DNA from: Comamonadaceae bacterium UBA2121 | Lineage (GTDB): Bacteria > Pseudomonadota > Gammaproteobacteria > Burkholderiales > Burkholderiaceae_C | Assembly: GCA_002331385.1 (NCBI GenBank) | Contig: DCYB01000007.1 | Span: 204,592-268,591 of the forward strand | Direction of reading: 5' to 3' | DNA length: 64,000 nucleotides | Shown here: in pieces, positions 44,263 to 53,155 of the stretch | How the letters are laid out: every line of letters starts with the position of its first letter | Numbering within the stretch: position 1 is the first letter of the stretch | The notes under the pieces: generated by a model | Told to the model about the DNA's origin: nothing | The model's input: the letters and a program-made list of their open reading frames with translations, nothing else | Databases searched by the model: none | Translations under genes and position numbers: made by a program

Positions 44263-44754
44263 ATGCATATCAACCTGATCTTCGCTCGCGCGGCCAACGG
44301 CGTTATTGGCAAGGGCGGCGTCATGCCATGGCATTTGCCGGAAGACCTCGCGCATTTCAAGGAGCTGACCCAGGGTCGTCCGGTCGTCATGGGTCGCAAA
44401 ACGTGGGACTCGCTGCCCGAGCGCTTTCGCCCGCTGCCTGACCGCCTGAACATTGTCGTCACGCGCCAGGAAGTCTGGCAGGATGAAGGCGCGAAGCCCG
44501 CCACCAGTCTGGAAGACGCGCTGAACATCGCCGGTCAGAGCGCCGATACCGTGTGGGTCATGGGCGGTGCGCAAATCTATGCGCAAGCCTTGCCGCTGGC
44601 ACGCCGCGTCGAGGTGACGGAAATCCATCGCGAATTCGAGGGCGATGTGTTCGCTCCCGCACTGGGTCCCGAGTGGAAGGAAACCGCCCGCACCGATCAC
44701 GTCGGTGCCAACGGCATTCCCTTCAGCTTTGTGACGTACAAGCGCCAGGATTGA
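44263..44754 (+). CDS. folA: Dihydrofolate reductase
   Basis: NADPH-dependent reduction of dihydrofolate. The 163-residue chromosomal-type enzyme contains the Met20-loop region GVIGKGGVMPWHLPEDL, with the catalytic aspartate position occupied by Asp in PEDL, then GRKTWDSLP and the NADPH-binding MGGAQIY. It is downstream of thyA and is followed by a good terminator. Confidence 0.97.
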   Translation: MHINLIFARAANGVIGKGGVMPWHLPEDLAHFKELTQGRPVVMGRKTWDSLPERFRPLPDRLNIVVTRQEVWQDEGAKPATSLEDALNIAGQSADTVWVMGGAQIYAQALPLARRVEVTEIHREFEGDVFAPALGPEWKETARTDHVGANGIPFSFVTYKRQD

Positions 44755-44792
44755 GTCGCGGCAGCGCAGGCTTTCCCGGCTCTCCATCCCCC

Positions 44793-44823
44793 AAGCGGGC
44801 GCGCCATCTGGCCGCCCGCTTTT
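44793..44823 (+). terminator. Terminator of the thyA-folA unit
   Basis: Perfect 9-bp stem AAGCGGGCG/CGCCCGCTT with an 11-base loop and further T, 38 bases after the folA stop. Confidence 0.82.
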
Positions 44824-44841
44824 GCGTGGTGCCCTGCACCG

Positions 44842-45615
44842 TCACTTGTCGCCCATGACCGCCTTCATTGCGTCGCCTTGTGGCATGCCGCCCAAGCGCT
44901 GTGCCAGCCCCTGTTCGTCGCGGAAGACGATGCCGGGTGTGCCGCGAAAGCCCAGCTCGGTCATCAGCATCTGGTTTGCATCGAGCTTGGCGCGGATGTC
45001 GGTGGACACGCTGGCCGCAGGCTTGATGCCGCCACTCGCAAACTTCTTTTCGTTTTCCAGCAAGGCGGCGGTCTTGTCACGCGCGCCCAGGATGGCTGCG
45101 GCCTTGGTGCTGCTGTCGGCCTTGATGACGCCGACCAGCACGTGGCGCAGTTGCACCTTGCCCGCGTCCACCCACGGGCGCGCTGCGTCCCAGAACTTGT
45201 GGCAATACGGGCAGTTCGGATCGCTGAACGTATAGACAATGCGCGGCGCGTTGGCCTTGCCGTCCAGCACCCACGCCGATGCATCGAGCTTGGCGAACAT
45301 GGCATCGCCCATCGGTTTTGCGACCAGATCGGTGATGCGCTGTTCATCCACGCGCTTGCCGTCGGGACTCAGGCGCGTGCCGACGATGCCGTTGCCGTCC
45401 GGTGTCACATACACCGCCAGCGGCTCTTGCGCCGCCACGCCCGCGAATCCGCGCAAGCCTGCGCCAGCGGGAAACTCACGCACGTCGCTGAAGCCCTGAC
45501 TTTGGAGCGCCTTGATGACCGGAGGCAGATCCTTGTCGGACGCGAGCGCGGAGTTCATGGCGCATAGCGCTCCCAGAGCGATCAACGAGGTAGAGATGCG
45601 TTGCTTCATGTGCAT
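44842..45615 (-). CDS. dsbG: DsbG-type periplasmic thiol:disulfide isomerase or sulfenic-acid reductase
   Basis: The 257-residue protein has a signal peptide (cleavage after about ALA at residue 26), an N-terminal dimerisation domain and a thioredoxin domain with Cys135-Pro-Tyr-Cys138 in SDPNCPYCHKFW. The cis-proline loop reads FRGTPGIV. Threonine before the cis-proline is typical of DsbG, whereas DsbC also has this residue, so DsbC is the alternative. The reductant would normally be DsbD. The gene is followed from upstream by the Lgt-TlpA fusion gene on the same strand, 21 bases apart, suggesting a joint role. ATG 45615 or 45609 are both possible. Confidence 0.85.
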   Translation of the reverse strand: MHMKQRISTSLIALGALCAMNSALASDKDLPPVIKALQSQGFSDVREFPAGAGLRGFAGVAAQEPLAVYVTPDGNGIVGTRLSPDGKRVDEQRITDLVAKPMGDAMFAKLDASAWVLDGKANAPRIVYTFSDPNCPYCHKFWDAARPWVDAGKVQLRHVLVGVIKADSSTKAAAILGARDKTAALLENEKKFASGGIKPAASVSTDIRAKLDANQMLMTELGFRGTPGIVFRDEQGLAQRLGGMPQGDAMKAVMGDK

Positions 45616-45636
45616 GTGTGATGGCTTCTTTCAGAT

Positions 45637-46464
45637 TCACGGCGCGCTGGCCGCGGGTTGGAGTTGAAAATGTCTGGCGAGCGTATCTTTCAGCCGTGCG
45701 GCCGACAGCTCGCCCATGTGCGAATCAACCAGGCGGCCGTCCGCATCGAAAAACAGCGTCGTCGGCAGACCGCGCGATCCTACGGCCTGCATGGTGCGCG
45801 ACGCCGGGTCGAGCAGCACGTTGCGGAACACATGCTGCTCGCGTGCCAGATAACCCAACGCAATGCGGGCATCTTCACCCTGATTCACCAGCAGGAAATG
45901 CACCTCCGGATAGCGCGCATCGGCATTCGCGAGCACCGGCATCTCACGCCGGCACGGCGGGCACCACGAGGCCCAGAGATTGAGCACCACCGGTTTGCCG
46001 ACAAAACTGTCGAGCGACACCGAGCGCGCGTCGGGCGTCACCAGCGCCACGGCGGGCAAGGGTGATCCCGTGCGCTCCAACCCGTGCAGGACGGCCTGCG
46101 CAGCACCCCACGCCACCAGCCCCGCTGCCATGCCAGTCAACGCGGCGCGCAATACCGGAACATTGCGGCGCGCGCGCCACCAGGCAAACAGCAATCCCAC
46201 CGGAATGCCAAGCCACCAGTCAAAGCCGCCATCGGCAATGGTCACGATAGACAGCGGCGCGGCAAAGTACTCCGGCCACCAACGCAGCACGTAACTCAAG
46301 CGCGCCGCAAGCACGCCCACGGTCACGGCATCCAATACCTGACTGGCGGCGCGTTGGCGCTCCGGCGCTGCAATGTGGCCCATCGCGTAGCGCGCCACGA
46401 CCCACGCAATCAGGACACTGACGACCACGGCCACGACGGGAAAAGAAAAAGGTCCTGCGCTCAT
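45637..46464 (-). CDS. Fusion of an Lgt-like membrane domain and a TlpA-type thioredoxin domain
   Basis: The 275-residue protein starts with about four helices whose sequence (ARLSYVLRWWPEYFAAP, then IADGGFDWWLGIPVG) closely recalls the first half of prolipoprotein diacylglyceryl transferase, but the catalytic HGGL-type region and the second half of Lgt are absent. After residue about 135 comes a TlpA/ResA-like thioredoxin domain with WCPPC (Cys168, Cys171) and the cis-proline GLPTTLFF. The domain should face the periplasm. It is likely a membrane-bound disulfide reductase. The pairing with dsbG in one operon suggests it may keep DsbG reduced. Confidence 0.82.
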   Translation of the reverse strand: MSAGPFSFPVVAVVVSVLIAWVVARYAMGHIAAPERQRAASQVLDAVTVGVLAARLSYVLRWWPEYFAAPLSIVTIADGGFDWWLGIPVGLLFAWWRARRNVPVLRAALTGMAAGLVAWGAAQAVLHGLERTGSPLPAVALVTPDARSVSLDSFVGKPVVLNLWASWCPPCRREMPVLANADARYPEVHFLLVNQGEDARIALGYLAREQHVFRNVLLDPASRTMQAVGSRGLPTTLFFDADGRLVDSHMGELSAARLKDTLARHFQLQPAASAP

Positions 46465-46502
46465 GCCGTAGAGCTTCGCAGACGCCGATTAAATGAGTAT
46501 TA

Positions 46503-46665
46503 GGGACCCTCTGCGCGGATCGATCGTCAAGCAGCTTGCGCGGATCGGGAGGGTATACAAGGCGAAAAACGCAGCGATAGCCTTGGCTATCGCGAGGATT
46601 TTCAACGCCGTAGACTACCCGATTCCGCGCAAGCATGCGTCGATCTGATTTGTGCAGAAGGTCCC
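46503..46665. repeat. 163-bp imperfect palindromic element (MITE/REP-like)
   Basis: The outer ends are GGGACC and GGTCCC, with TCTGC next to the left end and GCAGA next to the right. Matching blocks continue inward: GCTTGCGCGG paired with CCGCGCAAGC, ATCGGG with CCCGAT, and the centre GCGATAGCC-TT-GGCTATCGC (centre near 46583). Small indels distinguish the arms. There is no open frame. It lies between the TlpA-fusion gene and a response regulator. A non-autonomous mobile element is likely; copy number elsewhere cannot be seen here. Confidence 0.75.
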
Positions 46666-46746
46666 CAAGCCCCCGCCCGGCACTTTGGACAAGCCCTACC
46701 CCATCACACTACCATGCTGACTGGCGTGGCAATGAAAGTGGAAACA

Positions 46747-47412
46747 ATGCGTGTGTTGCTAGTGGAAGATGACGAACTGATTGCCAGCGGTGTGCAGGCC
46801 GGTCTGCAGGCGCATGGCATCGACGTCGCGCACGCGCTCAACTGCCGCGTGGCCGAGGCCATGCATGCGGACGACAGCTTCGATGCCCTCATCCTCGACC
46901 TCGGCCTGCCCGACTGCGATGGCATGACCCTGCTCGCGCGCCTGCGTGCCGTGGAGCCGGACGTGCCCGTGCTCATCCTCACCGCGCGCGACGCCATGGA
47001 GCATCGCCTTAACGGGCTGCACGCGGGCGCTGACGACTACATGACCAAGCCCTTCGATCTGCGCGAACTCGCGGCGCGGCTGCATGCGCTCGTGCGCCGC
47101 ATCCATGGCCGGGCTGCGCAAGCCATCGAAGCCGGACCGCTGCGCATCGAACCTTCCAGCGGGCTGGCGTGGCTGCATGGCGAGCCAGTGGAACTCTCGC
47201 GCCGGGAGATCGAACTGCTGACCCATCTCGCAAGCAGCGATGGCCGCTGGGTCACGCCGAACGCCTTGCAAGAACGCATCTACGGCCTGAACGAAGGCGT
47301 CAACAGCAATGCGCTGAACGTACACATCCACCACATCCGCCGCAAGCTCGGCAGCGCCTCGGTAGAGACGTCGCGCGGGCTCGGATTTCGCCTCGGCTGG
47401 AGACTGTCATGA
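46747..47412 (+). CDS. OmpR-family response regulator
   Basis: The 221-residue protein has a receiver domain (acidic pair in VEDDE, phosphorylated Asp51 in LILDLGLPD, Lys of MTKPF) and a C-terminal winged helix (NALNVHIHHIRRKLG). It resembles QseB/PmrA/TctD-type regulators. The ATG at 46747 is preferred; in-frame ATGs at 46714 and 46732 are possible. The stop overlaps the start of the kinase gene (ATGA), which marks them as partners. Confidence 0.93.
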   Translation: MRVLLVEDDELIASGVQAGLQAHGIDVAHALNCRVAEAMHADDSFDALILDLGLPDCDGMTLLARLRAVEPDVPVLILTARDAMEHRLNGLHAGADDYMTKPFDLRELAARLHALVRRIHGRAAQAIEAGPLRIEPSSGLAWLHGEPVELSRREIELLTHLASSDGRWVTPNALQERIYGLNEGVNSNALNVHIHHIRRKLGSASVETSRGLGFRLGWRLS

Positions 47413-48740
47413 GCCTGCGCCTGCGCGTCGTGCTCATTGCGGGCATTGCCATGATGGTGCTGTGGGCGCTGGCGGCGGCGTGGATGCTGCGCGGCGTGCA
47501 AGCCAATCTGGAGCGCACACTGGACGAGCGCCTGGCCATGTCCGCGCACATGGTCGCCAGCCTGCTCAAGCGAACGGTTTTCGCTCCCGCGGCGCACCAA
47601 ATCCACTGGGCTGATGTTCTGCGCGTGGCCAGTGCCGACGGCATGGCGTGCGAAGTCCGCTCGCAGCACGGCATCGTGCTCGCCAGTTCGGAAGGCGCGC
47701 CCTACTCCATGATGGATCCGCTCCCGCCCGGCTACAGCACGCGCGCAGTGGACGGCAAGCAGTGGCGCATCTTCCTTCGCCATGATGAGAGCGGCTACCA
47801 GATCATGACCGCCGACCGCATAGATCGGCGCGATGCTTTGCTGCACGACATGCGGCGCGCAGCTGGCGTTCCGTTCCTCATCGCCGTCATTGGCGGATTG
47901 CTCGCGCTCTGGTTCGGGATCGATCGTGGGCTGGCGCCACTCGCGCAACTGCGCCAGACGCTGCGCGAACGCCGCCCAGACGACACCACACCGCTGGACA
48001 GCGGCCAAGTGGCCACAGAGCTTCGCCCCGTCATCGACGCGATGAACGGCTGGCTCAGCCGCCTGGCGCAAACGCTGAACGACCAGCGCGCGTTCACCGA
48101 CGCTGCTGCGCATGAACTGCGCACCCCGCTCACCGCCATCGACACCCATCTGCAAGTCGCCCAACTCACGCAGGGAACGCCGCAAGCGCAGGAGTCCTTG
48201 CTGCACGCCGGTCAGGGCGTACAACGGCTGCGGCATACGCTGGAGCAAATGATGAGCCTCGCACGCACCGATGCGCCGGTGCATGAAGGAGACGCCTGCA
48301 CGTCGGTGCACACAGTGCTGCTGGAATTGGTGGAGCGGCTTGATCCACCCTTGCTACCACGCGTCACGCTGGACCTGTGCGAACAGGACACGCCCGTGCG
48401 CATGCCGCGCTCCATGCTGCACACCGCCGTGCGCAATCTGCTGGACAACGCCCTGCGCTACGCGCCGCCCGACACCCGTGTGCGCTTGCAATGTGAACTC
48501 GACCCGGCATCTCGCATCTGCGCCATCACCATCGCGGACCGAGGCCCTGGCATGAGCGCCGAGCAGACCACGCACGCAGGGCAACGCTTCTGGCGCGGCG
48601 ATCAGGGACGCGGACAGGGCGAAGGTGCGGGCCTGGGCATCTCCATCGTGCGCGCCATCGCGCGGCGCTTCAACGGCACGCTGACATTGCAGCCGCGCGA
48701 CGGTGGCGGATTGCAGGCCACTTTGCGCGTGCCGCTCTGA
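47409..48740 (+). CDS. Sensor histidine kinase
   Basis: The 443-residue inner-membrane kinase has one N-terminal helix (residues 6-28), a periplasmic sensor of about 120 residues, and a second helix near 153-172. An H box with His235 (AAAHELRTPL) follows, then a HATPase domain with NLLDNALRYAPP and GLGISIVRAIARR. The C-terminus is regular for QseC/TctE-like kinases. The stimulus is unknown. It is translationally coupled to the response regulator. Confidence 0.93.
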   Translation: MSLRLRVVLIAGIAMMVLWALAAAWMLRGVQANLERTLDERLAMSAHMVASLLKRTVFAPAAHQIHWADVLRVASADGMACEVRSQHGIVLASSEGAPYSMMDPLPPGYSTRAVDGKQWRIFLRHDESGYQIMTADRIDRRDALLHDMRRAAGVPFLIAVIGGLLALWFGIDRGLAPLAQLRQTLRERRPDDTTPLDSGQVATELRPVIDAMNGWLSRLAQTLNDQRAFTDAAAHELRTPLTAIDTHLQVAQLTQGTPQAQESLLHAGQGVQRLRHTLEQMMSLARTDAPVHEGDACTSVHTVLLELVERLDPPLLPRVTLDLCEQDTPVRMPRSMLHTAVRNLLDNALRYAPPDTRVRLQCELDPASRICAITIADRGPGMSAEQTTHAGQRFWRGDQGRGQGEGAGLGISIVRAIARRFNGTLTLQPRDGGGLQATLRVPL

Positions 48741-48800
48741 GCGGCGCACAAGGGGTGGTCAGAACCGCCTGACTCTTCACGCTCCACTGGAGCCAGCACG

Positions 48801-49637
48801 TCACTCCGGCGTGCGCGCCAGATTCTCCATCGCCGTGTCCAGCGCACTCTCAATGGCAGCAAAGCGACTTGGGTCGTGTGTCGGCGCATTCTTGGCCAGC
48901 ACCAGCCCCGTGAGATGCCCTGCCGGATTGGTCAGGCGGCGGATAGTGACAGGGTATGACATCGACGCAGACGTCGGCCCGCCCCACCCTTCGCCGTCAT
49001 TCACGCTCAGCGTAAAGCGGGTGACAAAGGATAGCCTTCCTCCTGGCGTCCATGCACACAGCACTTCGCCCTTGGCAGCGCCCGTGAATCGGCATCCCAT
49101 TGCCCCATCGGAAGAGTATGCGGACTGACCAGAAACGACGCTCATGTCACCGAACAAGCTGTCGTAGTCTCCGGTGTATCGATCTACCGCCATCAGTGCC
49201 CACGCGCCAATCAGGCTTTGGGGCGTCTCGCTATAGGCAAACGTGAAGCGGGAGATTTCCTTCTCGGACTCATTGGGAAAGGTGATGTATCCCTTCGTAC
49301 CCGACACAAAACGCATGCGGACCGTGCCCGCACTGCCTGCCTCCCGGCCTGCGTGCGGAATGCTCCCGAACGACTGGCCACCCACATACTGATGCAGTTG
49401 ACCGGTATACGAATTGTTGGCAATGGGACCCGCAGACAGATAGAACGTCGGCGCACCATTGGCCTCGTAACCATACATCTGCATGACCAGCGTAGCATTC
49501 TGGACATCCAGTCCAAAGCCACGACCCGGTTGCCCATTGTTCTCTGACGTGACGATCCACGTCCCAGTCTGCGGCATGAATGCAGACGCCACCCCGCAAC
49601 CGAGCAATGTGGATAAAACCAAAGCCTTCTTGAACAT
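48801..49637 (-). CDS. Secreted protein of unknown function
   Basis: The 278-residue protein has a signal peptide (cleaved after about ASA, residue 19). The mature part begins FMPQTGTWIVTSENNGQPGRG and is rich in Gly, Ser, Thr and aromatic residues, with a QNATLVMQMYGYEANGAPTF segment that recurs in beta-rich secreted proteins of related bacteria. Two cysteines (CRFTGAAKGEVLC) may form a disulfide bond. No family recognised. It is transcribed away from the kinase pair and from xth. Confidence 0.7.
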   Translation of the reverse strand: MFKKALVLSTLLGCGVASAFMPQTGTWIVTSENNGQPGRGFGLDVQNATLVMQMYGYEANGAPTFYLSAGPIANNSYTGQLHQYVGGQSFGSIPHAGREAGSAGTVRMRFVSGTKGYITFPNESEKEISRFTFAYSETPQSLIGAWALMAVDRYTGDYDSLFGDMSVVSGQSAYSSDGAMGCRFTGAAKGEVLCAWTPGGRLSFVTRFTLSVNDGEGWGGPTSASMSYPVTIRRLTNPAGHLTGLVLAKNAPTHDPSRFAAIESALDTAMENLARTPE

Positions 49638-49866
49638 CTGCTTCCTCTCTTATTTCGCTTGTAACTATTTGCATCAATATTAGCCGCAAATCTTTCATCG
49701 TCCTGACATGGCGTAGAAATGCGCGCTTCAACGCCCATGGTCCTGCAAGACACCCGACACCAAGGTGCTTGCAGACCTTGCAGTGCCCGTTTGAAGAGGG
49801 TGGCTAGAATCGATGCAAGCAAGTGTCTGCGCTTGCACCCGCTCGAATCTGGATTACGTTGGAACA

Positions 49867-50643
49867 ATGAAACTCGCCACCTGGAACATCAACTCCCTCT
49901 CCGTCCGTTTGCCGCAAGTACTGGAGTGGCTTGCAGCCAATCCGGTGGACGTCCTGGGCTTGCAGGAGCTCAAGCTCACGGACGACAAGTTTCCCAAGGA
50001 CGCGCTGGAGGAAGCGGGTTACCACTCCGCGTGGTTCGGGCAGAAAACGTATAACGGTGTCGCCCTGTTGTCGCGCTCGCCGATCGAGGATGTGGTTCGC
50101 AATATTCCCAGTCATGGCGATGAGCAATCGCGCGTGATTGCCGGCACCGTGCAAACACCCCAAGGCCCGCTGCGCGTCATCAACTGCTACTTTGTGAACG
50201 GGCAAGCGCCGGGCACGGACAAGTTCACCTACAAGCTGGGCTGGCTGTCGGCGCTCGAAGCATGGGTGAAGCAGGAGCTGGAGCAGCACGAGCGACTGGT
50301 CATCATGGGCGACTTCAACGTCGCGCCGGAAGATCGGGACTCCTACGATCCCGTCGGCCTGAAGGACACAATCCACCACACGGTGGAAGAACGCGATCAC
50401 TTCCAGCGGCTGCTGGGTCTGGGTTTGACGGATGCGTATCGCATGTTCGAGCAACCCGAAAAGAGCTATTCGTGGTGGGACTACCGCATGCTCGGATTCC
50501 AGAAGAATCGCGGCCTGCGCATCGATCACATTCTGGTGAGCAAAGCACTCCAACCGAGCGTCACGGCCTGCACCATCGACCGCCAACCGCGCAAGAACAA
50601 GCAGCCGAGCGATCACACACCCGTCGTGGTCACACTGGGCTGA
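49867..50643 (+). CDS. xth: Exodeoxyribonuclease III
   Basis: Cytoplasmic AP endonuclease and 3'-exonuclease of base-excision repair. The 258-residue protein begins MKLATWNINSLSVR and has Glu34 in LQELKL (metal ligand), GDFNVAP (catalytic Asp and Asn) and SDHTPVVV (active-site His). A frame extending to 49813 upstream is open, but the ATG at 49867 matches the usual start and follows GGAACA. It is monocistronic. Confidence 0.95.
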   Translation: MKLATWNINSLSVRLPQVLEWLAANPVDVLGLQELKLTDDKFPKDALEEAGYHSAWFGQKTYNGVALLSRSPIEDVVRNIPSHGDEQSRVIAGTVQTPQGPLRVINCYFVNGQAPGTDKFTYKLGWLSALEAWVKQELEQHERLVIMGDFNVAPEDRDSYDPVGLKDTIHHTVEERDHFQRLLGLGLTDAYRMFEQPEKSYSWWDYRMLGFQKNRGLRIDHILVSKALQPSVTACTIDRQPRKNKQPSDHTPVVVTLG

Positions 50644-50656
50644 AGTGACACACTCC

Positions 50657-50683
50657 CGGCGCGGGTGAACTTCATCCGCGCCG
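50657..50683. terminator. Hairpin between xth and the anti-sigma-like gene
   Basis: An 8-bp stem CGGCGCGG/CCGCGCCG lies between two convergent genes. No T tract follows on either strand, so termination strength is uncertain. Confidence 0.35.
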
Positions 50684-50743
50684 TGGCCGCGCAGTCAACC
50701 AAACGCCGATGCGGGTCAACTCGGCATGAACCCGTGACACCGT

Positions 50744-51559
50744 TCAACGCGCGTTGTCGTGCGGCTGCGTGGTGGCTGGCGCAGGCCGGCATACTGGAGC
50801 AGGTTCACCCACGCTTTGCCCTGCCGCCAGGGCCTTGTCAAGTGCCTCGATGCGGCGTGTCTGTTCGGCCAGCGCCGCCGCATCCATCTCCTCGCCACAC
50901 ACTGGCAAATCGACCATATCGCTAGCGCTACTGGCTGCATTGGCGCGCTTGCGCACCATGGCGGAGGGCGCTGCGGATGGCAGAGGCCGGTCGCTGTCGC
51001 GCATGGCGCGCTCGACTTGCGGTGCGGCGCGTGAGGCGTCCGGGCTGACGACGGCAGGTTCGCGGGTTGCGCGCGGCGCGGTGGCATTCGCAGGAGCGCG
51101 CGGCTGGAGTTCGCCCGTCTGTTTGCTCCGCTCTTCTGCTTGCTTAGCTGCAGGAGCTATCGGCGCAACGGGCGCGGGAACAGGTGCCGGTACTCCACGC
51201 GCAGCCTCCTGCGTGTCGGCGACTGCGGGCGCGGGGGACTCCTGCGCTGGCGCGGACTCTTGCGTGGGCTGCATGGATTCCGTCTGCTGATCCAGATGTT
51301 GGAAGGACAGCCAACCCACCAGCCCGATCACGGCCACGCTGCCGAGCGCATGGCGCAGCCAGCGGTAGTCGTTGGCAGCTTCGCGTTGGGTGGCGGCTGG
51401 CTGCGCTGGGGCACGCTCGCGCGCGTAGGCCAGCACGCGCTCTCGCGTGGATTGCGCGGGGCCTGCGTCATGCGCGGTGGCATCGCGGTACAGATCGACG
51501 AGGGCATCGCGGCGGTCTTCAGCGCCGGATGCGGAAGGGTGTGTGGTGCGATGGGTCAT
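50744..51559 (-). CDS. Putative membrane anti-sigma factor
   Basis: The 271-residue protein has an N-terminal cytoplasmic region of about 75 residues, one transmembrane helix (GSVAVIGLVGWLSF) and a Pro/Ala-rich periplasmic region with two Cys. Its ATG overlaps the stop of the ECF sigma gene (ATGA), the usual arrangement of a sigma factor and its membrane inhibitor. The HxxxCxxC zinc motif of ZAS-type anti-sigma factors is not seen, so the class is uncertain. Function is inferred from context. Confidence 0.65.
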   Translation of the reverse strand: MTHRTTHPSASGAEDRRDALVDLYRDATAHDAGPAQSTRERVLAYARERAPAQPAATQREAANDYRWLRHALGSVAVIGLVGWLSFQHLDQQTESMQPTQESAPAQESPAPAVADTQEAARGVPAPVPAPVAPIAPAAKQAEERSKQTGELQPRAPANATAPRATREPAVVSPDASRAAPQVERAMRDSDRPLPSAAPSAMVRKRANAASSASDMVDLPVCGEEMDAAALAEQTRRIEALDKALAAGQSVGEPAPVCRPAPATTQPHDNAR

Positions 51560-52143
51560 GCAAGCACCTCCAATGCCTGACGCAGCTTGTCGCGTGCGTA
51601 ACGCAAGCGGGTTTTGGCGGTTTCGTGTGGTACGCCAGTGGCGGCGGCGATGTCGGCGATGCCCATGTCTCCTTCGGCCTGCAGCAAAAAAGCGGCGCGT
51701 TGCACATCGGGCAGATTGGCCAACGCATCGAGCAGCGCGCGGGCCACATCCTTGCGCCCTTGTATCCGCTCCGGCTCAAAGCCGGAGTGCGCGAACAGCG
51801 TCTCGGCCAACTGCATGCCATCGGGCGTGTCTTCATCCAGACTGACATGTTTTTTGTGACGGCGCCAGTGGTCCACCAGTTTGTGGTGCGCCAGCGTGAA
51901 CAGCCATGTGGTGAAGCGCGCCTTGACCTGGTAACTGGACGCGCCATCCACCACCGCAAACCACACCTCTTGCCCCAAGTCGTCAGCCAGCGCGGCGTCG
52001 CCCGTGTTGCGAAACAGATAGCGCCAGATGCGCAGGCTGTGCCGGTCGTACAGAACCTCGAACGCGGAGGCCTGCCCGCTGGCATAGGCCAGCATCAGCG
52101 CCTCGTCGCTCACAGTGGTGTCGGGTTCCTGCATGCCCGACAT
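51556..52143 (-). CDS. ECF-family RNA polymerase sigma factor
   Basis: The 195-residue protein has sigma regions 2 and 4: ALADDLGQEVWFAVV in region 2 and GVPHETAKTRLRYARDKLR, the helix-turn-helix, in region 4. It probably controls a small regulon in response to a signal sensed by the downstream membrane protein. The ATG at 52143 is the first start; an internal ATG at 52134 is possible. The secreted protein at 52194 lies upstream on the same strand and may belong to the regulon or operon. Confidence 0.92.
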   Translation of the reverse strand: MSGMQEPDTTVSDEALMLAYASGQASAFEVLYDRHSLRIWRYLFRNTGDAALADDLGQEVWFAVVDGASSYQVKARFTTWLFTLAHHKLVDHWRRHKKHVSLDEDTPDGMQLAETLFAHSGFEPERIQGRKDVARALLDALANLPDVQRAAFLLQAEGDMGIADIAAATGVPHETAKTRLRYARDKLRQALEVLA

Positions 52144-52193
52144 TATGCAAAGTCAGGCGCTGGCATGGGGCGCGCACTGCGCCAGCTCACTCG

Positions 52194-53063
52194 TCACCAG
52201 CGCGGAGGATCGGGCACGTAACCGCTGCTGCCCTGCGCCGGAAAAGGATTGGGCACGCGCTCGGGGAGGCGATCGCGAATGATGCCTCTTGCCACCAGAT
52301 TGGCGAAGCTGTCGTAGCGGATGCGCACGATTTGCTCGGGCCGCTGGGTCGCCGCCACAAAGTCGACGGTGGAGGTGTATGAGGTTTCCAACGCACCATG
52401 CCCGGTGCCCAACGTGGGGCTCGGACTGGGCACCACGCGCGACTTGGCCGCGGCGTTGGGCGCCGCCGCGAGGGGTGCTTCGGCCATGTCGGCTGTGGCC
52501 TCAGCACTGCGCTCCTGCGCGGCTGGTGTGTTGCGCGGATAGATGGGTGGAGGCGGACTGATCGGCCGCTGCCAGCGCTCGCGGTACAGCGCCACGCCGA
52601 TCACGCCCACATCGTGTGGACGCCCTGTGCGGCTCGCATACGACGCCCCGCTTTCAGAAAAGTAGAACGCCGCCACCTGGCTGTCACTCTTGCGCCAACC
52701 GGTGATGCCCCAGCTCTGCCCTGCGTCGAGCACGTAACCATCTTTGGGGGCCGCCGATGCAGACTCTCCGGTGATGGCGTTCACGCCGTCCACGCTGAGC
52801 ACCGCGAGAATGCGCTGCCCCGTGCGATTGGTGATGTCCACCGAATAGCTGCCGCCCGGCCGGCCCGCCACCCACAACTCACCTTGGTGGCGGTACACAG
52901 GCAGCACCTGCCCTGTGTGGCGGTTGACCAGCCGTACGTCGGCCAGTGTGGCCGCATGTGCGCGCGGCGTCGTGGCTGCTGCGGCCAGCGCTGTCAGCAA
53001 CAGTGCGCTGCCCAGCAACGCGCGTACACAACGGTGCGATGGGAGGGAGATCGAATGGACCAT
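52194..53063 (-). CDS. Secreted protein upstream of the ECF sigma factor gene
   Basis: The 289-residue protein has a signal peptide to about residue 37 (PRAHA). The mature part contains a beta-rich domain (LADVRLVNRHTGQVLPVYR, then GGSYSVDITNRTGQRIL), then a Pro/Ala-rich linker and a C-terminal region with ERVPNPFPAQGS. It probably sits in the periplasm or outer surface. The gene is 50 bases upstream of the sigma factor gene, so co-transcription is plausible. No catalytic motif is visible. Confidence 0.7.
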   Translation of the reverse strand: MVHSISLPSHRCVRALLGSALLLTALAAAATTPRAHAATLADVRLVNRHTGQVLPVYRHQGELWVAGRPGGSYSVDITNRTGQRILAVLSVDGVNAITGESASAAPKDGYVLDAGQSWGITGWRKSDSQVAAFYFSESGASYASRTGRPHDVGVIGVALYRERWQRPISPPPPIYPRNTPAAQERSAEATADMAEAPLAAAPNAAAKSRVVPSPSPTLGTGHGALETSYTSTVDFVAATQRPEQIVRIRYDSFANLVARGIIRDRLPERVPNPFPAQGSSGYVPDPPRW

Positions 53064-53155
53064 GGTGCCTGCTCCTTCAAAAAGTGAATATCAATAACGA
53101 CATTCACTGAATCGGAACAGGCGTTCAAACGGGGTGAAATCCGTTCAAATTTTTT

